Shown: one piece after another, positions 7,373 through 11,125 of the stretch
Layout: every line of letters begins with the position of its first letter
How positions within the stretch are numbered: position 1 is the first letter of the stretch
Assembly: GCA_005800465.1 (NCBI GenBank)
Contig: SYFI01000007.1
Span: 1-11,125 of the forward strand
Reading direction: 5' to 3'
DNA: 11,125 bases
From: Actinomycetota bacterium
GTDB lineage: Bacteria; Actinomycetota; Thermoleophilia; Miltoncostaeales; Miltoncostaeaceae
Notes under the pieces: model-generated
What the model was told of the DNA's origin: nothing
The model's input: only the letters and a program-made list of their open reading frames with translations
Databases searched by the model: none
Position numbers and translations under genes: made by a program

Positions 7373-8614
7373 TCAGGGCCGACGCTGGGCGCGCCCCCGC
7401 CCGGGTGCCGCACCACGCCATGCGCTGAACGAGGCCACGCTGCCCGTGCCGGGACGCCTGAGCCACGGCCAGGGGTGCACCTGCACGGGGGCGATTACCG
7501 CGGCCCGCGTTCGCCACCCGGGCACTGGCGTGTAGGTGGCCGCCAGCCGACTTCCGGCGAGCACGGCCACCGGGTCGCCGCGGTGCACCTGCACCGGCCT
7601 GCGCATCGAGAGGTCGGCGAGGCACTCGGCGATGAACACCAGCCGGCTGGCGCTCGGTCGCAAACTCGTGAGATACCCCTGGTCGAACACGAACACCGCA
7701 GGCAGGTCCGGGTTCGCGGCGAGCGCCGGGTCGTCGTCACCCATCGACTCCGCGGTTATCCAGACCCCCTCCGGATGCCCACTGCCCTCGGGCGCCAGCG
7801 GCCCCGCCGTGGAATCCGGATCGGGGTCGCGCCTCAGTAGGGGCGACGGCTCGACCGGCGGTGGGACATCGTCAGGTGGCCACGCGGCGATGGGGCACGC
7901 GCGGGCCAGTTCACACGAGTCGCACACACCCGGCGCCCGGCGCTCAACCTGCCCCTTTGCGAACCCGTAGCGCCGCCCGGTGGCCGTGCCGGTCGTCCAC
8001 TGCCACCCCAGCGCATTGGCCGCGCGTGATCCGTCGAGCAACCGTCGGCGCATCCACAGCTCGCCGTCCTGCCATCGCAGGCCGTGCCGCACAGCCCACT
8101 GCGACGCCAGCCACATGCGCGACTGGTTCACCATCCAGCCATCGCGCTCCAGCTCGCCCACCACCAGGTCGAGGCAGGCCATTCGGGGGTCGAGGGCCCG
8201 GGCAGGGTCCGACCCCTTCGACGGGGGCGGACCGGCCCTGAGCGGCCTGCCGATCGCCTGCCTTAGCCGTGCGTACACGTGGCGTGCGTACTCCTGCCAC
8301 ATCAGCTCATCGCGGAAGCGATCGACGTCGCGGGCCGGGCCGCCATCCACATGGGCCCATGCCCGGGGCAGGGTGATGAGTCCGTGGCGAATCCACGGCG
8401 AGAGGCCCGACGCGCCGCGCGCGGACACCGGCCACACCTCGCTGCGCCGGGACGCGTACCCACGCACCGCGAAGGTGTCGAGCGCGGCGTCGGCCGCGGT
8501 CTGGCCACCGCGGAAGCGCTTCGAGGGCGCAACCGCGCCCATGAAGAGGCCGCTCAGGTGCGCGCCCACCCACTGGGCCTCGGCCCCCGGTTCGGGCAGC
8601 GGCAGGCCGCTCAC
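7373..8614 (-). CDS. photolyase/cryptochrome-like FAD protein with permuted domain order
   Basis: Photolyases use flavin and light to repair pyrimidine dimers; cryptochromes are their signalling relatives. Residues 33-225 match the FAD-binding domain: GASGLSPWIRHG (67-78), ELMWQEY (103-109), WMVNQSRMWLAS (160-171) and LLDGSRAANALGWQW (192-206). By recalled alignment to E. coli PhrB, the flavin-contacting Asn (N200), electron-chain Trp residues (W181, W204) and lesion-site E103, W106, M167 and W206 are kept. D374 is Ser196, R342 is Gln164, and the region around W306 has diverged. Cysteines follow at 231, 234 and 240. Residues 282-392 then resemble the alpha/beta antenna domain (VWITAES, DDDPAL, AVFVFD, RLVFIAECLADL), which is normally N-terminal. 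The GTG start at 8612-8614 overlaps the GNAT stop (GTGA). Family membership is confident; repair activity is not. Confidence 0.88.
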   Translation of the reverse strand: MSGLPLPEPGAEAQWVGAHLSGLFMGAVAPSKRFRGGQTAADAALDTFAVRGYASRRSEVWPVSARGASGLSPWIRHGLITLPRAWAHVDGGPARDVDRFRDELMWQEYARHVYARLRQAIGRPLRAGPPPSKGSDPARALDPRMACLDLVVGELERDGWMVNQSRMWLASQWAVRHGLRWQDGELWMRRRLLDGSRAANALGWQWTTGTATGRRYGFAKGQVERRAPGVCDSCELARACPIAAWPPDDVPPPVEPSPLLRRDPDPDSTAGPLAPEGSGHPEGVWITAESMGDDDPALAANPDLPAVFVFDQGYLTSLRPSASRLVFIAECLADLSMRRPVQVHRGDPVAVLAGSRLAATYTPVPGWRTRAAVIAPVQVHPWPWLRRPGTGSVASFSAWRGAAPGRGRAQRRP

Positions 8615-9117
8615 GGCACGGGCAGCGCGCGCTCGAACACGATGCGGTCCTCACCCGGCCCGAGGAATCCCTCGACCAGCGGCCCATCGAAGCCCAGCGC
8701 CCGGTGGAACGCGATGGATCCCTCCCGCTGCGGAGCGGCCAGCGCCCGTATGCGCGTGCAGCCGCTGCCCATCGCCCGTCGGCCGAACTCGCGATAGAGC
8801 GCAGCCCCCACTCCCTGACCTCGCAGCGCCGGGTCAACCGCGTGCAGGTGCACATAGGCCAAATCGGGCTCGGAGAGGCTCACCATGCCGAGCAGAAAGC
8901 CGGCGGGCGATCCGTCGGCACGGGCGATCCACACACCACCCGGCCCCAGCTGGTCGAAGAACAGCCGGTGCAGCGTGAGCCCGACCGGATGCCCGAACCA
9001 TGCCTCCGCGACCGCCCGGGCAGCGACGAAGTCGTCACCGTTGAGCGGCCGCGGAGGCAGCAGGTCCGTATCAGCCGAGACGTGCCACCCCGATGGGGCA
9101 CGGAACGCCCGTGCCAC
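8611..9117 (-). CDS. GNAT-family N-acetyltransferase
   Basis: GNAT enzymes move an acetyl group from acetyl-CoA to an amine. From the GTG at 9115-9117 the protein has 168 residues. The acetyl-CoA motif A is RGQGVGA (99-105), preceded by a VHLHAVDP strand, and motif B is IAFHRALGF (135-143), the usual helix-then-GF end of the fold. The frame is open upstream to a TTG at 9195, but that would overlap msrA by 125 bp. GTG 9117 is the only other ATG/GTG/TTG before the conserved domain and still overlaps msrA by 47 bp; a rare CTG start just after the msrA stop (9061-9066) is possible. It sits between msrA and the photolyase-like gene and overlaps the latter by four bases. The substrate cannot be predicted. 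The start is uncertain; the family is clear. Confidence 0.87.
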   Translation of the reverse strand: MARAFRAPSGWHVSADTDLLPPRPLNGDDFVAARAVAEAWFGHPVGLTLHRLFFDQLGPGGVWIARADGSPAGFLLGMVSLSEPDLAYVHLHAVDPALRGQGVGAALYREFGRRAMGSGCTRIRALAAPQREGSIAFHRALGFDGPLVEGFLGPGEDRIVFERALPVP

Positions 9118-9727
9118 CCAGGCCGCAGTACCCGGTGGGGTTCTTGGCCAGGTACTGCTGGTGGTACGCCTCGGCGTAGTAGAACGGACCGCCAATGGCG
9201 ATCTCCGTGGTGATACCCCCCATACCCAGCGCGTCGAGCGCCTCCTGGAACATGTCGCGCGACGCCTCGGCCTTCACCTTCTGCGCCTCGTCAACGCAGT
9301 AGATGGCAGACCGGTACTGGGTGCCAACGTCATTGCCCTGCGCCATGCCCTGCGTGGGGTCGTGCCCCTCCCAGAACGTGCGTAGCATCTCGCCATATGA
9401 GTTCTCGGCGGGGTCGTACACCGCCAGCACCACCTCGGTGTGGCCCGTGCGACCGCTGCACACCTCTTCGTATGTGGGGTGCGGCGTGTAGCCGCCTGCG
9501 TAGCCGACCGCGGTGGTCCACACGCCCGCGTGCTGCCAGTACACGCGCTCCGCGCCCCAGAAGCAGCCCATTCCCACCACGATGGTCTCGAAGCCGTCGG
9601 GAAATGGCGAGATGAGCGCGTTGCCAAGCACCTCGTGCGCGACGGGGACGCGTATTGACTCGGCGTGGCCGGGCAGAGCGTCCTGCTCGGGTACCAAATC
9701 CATCTTGGAGGAGTTCCAGAACGGCAT
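9071..9727 (-). CDS. msrA: peptide-methionine (S)-S-oxide reductase
   Basis: MsrA repairs oxidised methionine (the S-sulfoxide) in proteins, with thioredoxin as reductant. The catalytic motif GCFWG lies at 54-58 with Cys55, and GYAGG and EVCSG blocks follow. The C-terminal segment GYCGLGGTGVPCP carries Cys201 and Cys210, matching the resolving cysteines of the three-Cys MsrA type. The length of 218 residues and the extended N terminus before GCFWG resemble the longer E. coli-type form. The ATG at 9725-9727 has the best ribosome binding site of the window, AAAGGAG at 9732-9738, 4 nt upstream. It follows tyrA by 34 bp on the same strand, so read-through from tyrA is possible. No MsrB partner is present in the window. 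Confidence 0.97.
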   Translation of the reverse strand: MPFWNSSKMDLVPEQDALPGHAESIRVPVAHEVLGNALISPFPDGFETIVVGMGCFWGAERVYWQHAGVWTTAVGYAGGYTPHPTYEEVCSGRTGHTEVVLAVYDPAENSYGEMLRTFWEGHDPTQGMAQGNDVGTQYRSAIYCVDEAQKVKAEASRDMFQEALDALGMGGITTEIAIGGPFYYAEAYHQQYLAKNPTGYCGLGGTGVPCPIGVARLG

Positions 9728-9761
9728 GTGGCTCCTTTCGCTGCCCCGGGAGGGGCGGTCG
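9728..9761 (-). promoter_or_regulatory. tyrA-msrA spacer with hairpin and strong ribosome binding site
   Basis: The 34-bp gap has a perfect 5-bp GC hairpin (9743-9747 with 9752-9756, 4-base loop) directly before the AAAGGAG ribosome binding site of msrA (9732-9738). No T-run follows the hairpin, so it is not an intrinsic terminator. It might set the boundary between tyrA and msrA translation or stabilise processed RNA. No promoter-like box is visible here, so msrA either reads through from tyrA or starts from within the tyrA coding region. Confidence 0.4.
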
Positions 9762-10874
9762 TCAGGGTCGGGCGATCACACGGTAGCCGCGCTCGCCCAC
9801 AAGAGCAGCCGCCTTCCGTGCCGACTCCTCGCCATCCACCACGATGGTGAGTGTGCCCGCGGGCTGGCCGGCAACCGCCGGCACCAGGTCGAGGTCTTCG
9901 ATGTTGATGTGTGCGTGCCCGAGCGCTGTGGCGATCTCCGACAGCACGCCGGGTCGATTGGGTACCTCCACCACCACCCGGGTGCTCTTGCCACCGGCGG
10001 AATCATCCACCGCCATCAGGCGCTCGCGGCCCTCGGCGGCACTGGCGAAGAAGGTCTGAAGCCATTCGCGGTCTTCGCCCCGTAGGGCCTCCTCAACCTC
10101 AAGCAATTCGGTGCGGTGATTTCGCACCTCGGCCAGTACGGCGTCGCGGTTGGCGAGAAGGATGTCTGTCCAGAGCGCCGGGTTGGCGCCGGCCACCCGG
10201 GTGAGGTCGCGGAATGACGGACCTGCTGAGCGCAGCGCTTCACGCCCCTGGGGCGCAGTGTCGGCGGCCTGGCGGATGAGCGCCGACGCGATGACGTGCG
10301 GAAGGTGCGACACCAGCGCCATGAGGTGGTCGTGCACCTCGGCATCCACGGCCACGGGCGTTGCGCCCACCGACGACACCATGCCGTGCACACGCTGCAG
10401 CAGGTCGGGGCGGGTTTCTTCGGTGGGAGTGAGAAACCACGTGGCGCCGTCAAAGAGGCCCTCACGGGCGTGACCGACGCCTGTCCGCTCGCCTCCAGCC
10501 ACCGGATGGCCGCCGCAGAAACGCGCCCGCTCCTCGGGCGTGAGTGCCGCGAGCACCTGACTCTTGGCTGACCCCACATCGGTCACCACCGCGTCGGAAT
10601 CAGCCACGGCCAGCACGCGGCGCACGACCTCCGTGATGTCCCCCACCGGAGCACACACCACGATGATCGATGCGCCCGTGACGGCCTCGGTCAGGTCATC
10701 GCCACCGGCTGAAATGGCACCACACTCGGTGGCACGGGCGATAACCCCGTCGCCGGGGTCAACACCGCGCACATCCGTTACGCCAGCACGGCCCATGAGG
10801 GCGAGCCCGAGGGACCCCCCGATGAGGCCGACGCCGACGAGGGCGACCGGGCCCGGAAGCCCGGTCGTCGCCAT
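9762..10874 (-). CDS. tyrA: prephenate/arogenate dehydrogenase with C-terminal ACT domain
   Basis: TyrA oxidatively decarboxylates prephenate (or arogenate), committing chorismate-derived carbon to tyrosine. The N-terminal Rossmann fold has GVGLIGGS (14-21) and VVCAPVGD (72-79), then DVGSAKS (99-105) and the substrate-binding GGHPVAGGE (121-129). The helical dehydrogenase domain includes LMALVSHLPH (184-193). An ACT domain (about 299-370: VVVEVPNRPGVLSEIA, then the HINIEDLDL strand) indicates amino acid feedback, probably by tyrosine. The length of 370 residues matches the Bacillus-type TyrA-ACT arrangement. The ATG at 10872-10874 shares one base with the aroF stop (TGATG), so the two are translationally coupled. 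Prephenate versus arogenate and NAD versus NADP preference cannot be decided by eye. Confidence 0.95.
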   Translation of the reverse strand: MATTGLPGPVALVGVGLIGGSLGLALMGRAGVTDVRGVDPGDGVIARATECGAISAGGDDLTEAVTGASIIVVCAPVGDITEVVRRVLAVADSDAVVTDVGSAKSQVLAALTPEERARFCGGHPVAGGERTGVGHAREGLFDGATWFLTPTEETRPDLLQRVHGMVSSVGATPVAVDAEVHDHLMALVSHLPHVIASALIRQAADTAPQGREALRSAGPSFRDLTRVAGANPALWTDILLANRDAVLAEVRNHRTELLEVEEALRGEDREWLQTFFASAAEGRERLMAVDDSAGGKSTRVVVEVPNRPGVLSEIATALGHAHINIEDLDLVPAVAGQPAGTLTIVVDGEESARKAAALVGERGYRVIARP

Positions 10875-11125
10875 CAGACCGCGGCGGGGACGGGCTCGCC
10901 GCCCGCCATCACCAGGCCCATGAGGTCAACCACGCGCTTCACATCGGCAACCCATGCCGTGAATACCTCGGCGCGGATCTGCTGCGGGCCGTCGCACAGG
11001 GCGTGCTCGGGCTCGGGGTGCACCTCGACGATCAGTCCATCGGCACCCGCTGCAACTGCTGCGCGGGCCATGGGCAGGATGAAGTCGCGGCGGCCCATCG
11101 CGTGGGACGGGTCGACGATCACGGG
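10874..11125 (-). CDS. aroF: 3-deoxy-7-phosphoheptulonate (DAHP) synthase, 3' part only
   Basis: DAHP synthase condenses phosphoenolpyruvate and erythrose 4-phosphate, the first step of the shikimate pathway. Only the last 83 residues are in the window; the gene runs off the right edge. The fragment begins at a PVIVDPSH strand and continues with GRRDFILPMARAAVAAGADG, VEVHPEPEHALCDGPQQI and a variable tail. The DPSH, EVHP and DGPQ elements are the C-terminal signature of the type I-beta (KDO8P-synthase-like) class common in Actinobacteria and Firmicutes. The catalytic N-terminal half, any regulatory domain and the start lie outside. It is directly coupled to tyrA, placing the first and the tyrosine-committing enzymes in one transcript. 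The symbol is by convention; aroG or aroA(beta) is used in some genomes. Confidence 0.93.
   Translation of the reverse strand, partial: PVIVDPSHAMGRRDFILPMARAAVAAGADGLIVEVHPEPEHALCDGPQQIRAEVFTAWVADVKRVVDLMGLVMAGGEPVPAAV

Noticed and set aside
9743..9756. Intrinsic terminator after tyrA
   Set aside because: The stem is only 5 bp, no T-run follows it on the minus strand, and it sits directly against the msrA ribosome binding site.

Overview
The window is a high-GC, almost fully coding bacterial chromosome segment. It carries an aromatic amino acid, cytidylate kinase and phospholipid gene series interrupted by a block of repair and stress genes. GC-rich codon third positions, frequent GTG starts, stop/start overlaps of the GTGA type and the order aroF-tyrA ... 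aroA-cmk-plsC-der-gpsA point to Actinobacteriota. The aroF and photolyase-like sequences look most like the Thermoleophilia side of that phylum. This placement is inferred from remembered family features, not from a search.

Layout. The right edge (10874-11125, minus) is the 3' end of a DAHP synthase (aroF), directly coupled to tyrA (9762-10874, minus; prephenate/arogenate dehydrogenase with an ACT domain). Then come msrA (9071-9727), a GNAT acetyltransferase (8611-9117) and a photolyase-like flavoprotein (7373-8614), all minus and tightly packed. Meeting them tail to tail, with only 9 bp between, is a plus-strand pair: recQ (4797-6560) and an alpha/beta-hydrolase (6557-7363). After a 47-bp divergent gap, the left block on the minus strand is aroA, cmk, plsC, der and gpsA, each overlapping the next by 1-4 bases.

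How they work together. AroF opens and AroA nearly completes the shikimate route, and TyrA commits its product to tyrosine. Cmk makes CDP/dCDP, PlsC and GpsA supply the phosphatidic acid pathway, and Der matures the 50S ribosome. This is a growth-linked housekeeping operon. The intervening genes (RecQ, photolyase-like protein, MsrA) suggest a response to light, DNA damage or oxidation, and they split what in many relatives is one aro/tyr/cmk series.

Main points of interest. (1) The photolyase-like protein appears circularly permuted: its FAD-binding part comes first and the Rossmann-like antenna domain is at the C terminus, with a Cys cluster at the joint. (2) GpsA homology stops abruptly at about position 127 and the remaining 127 bp are unrelated; this is either a real disruption or a chimeric contig end. 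(3) The alpha/beta-hydrolase seems to lack the catalytic histidine. (4) RecQ lacks room for a winged-helix domain and has an unusual zinc-cysteine spacing. No RNA genes, CRISPR arrays or insertion sequences were seen. The only noncoding stretches are short: 1-85, 4750-4796, 7364-7372 and 9728-9761.
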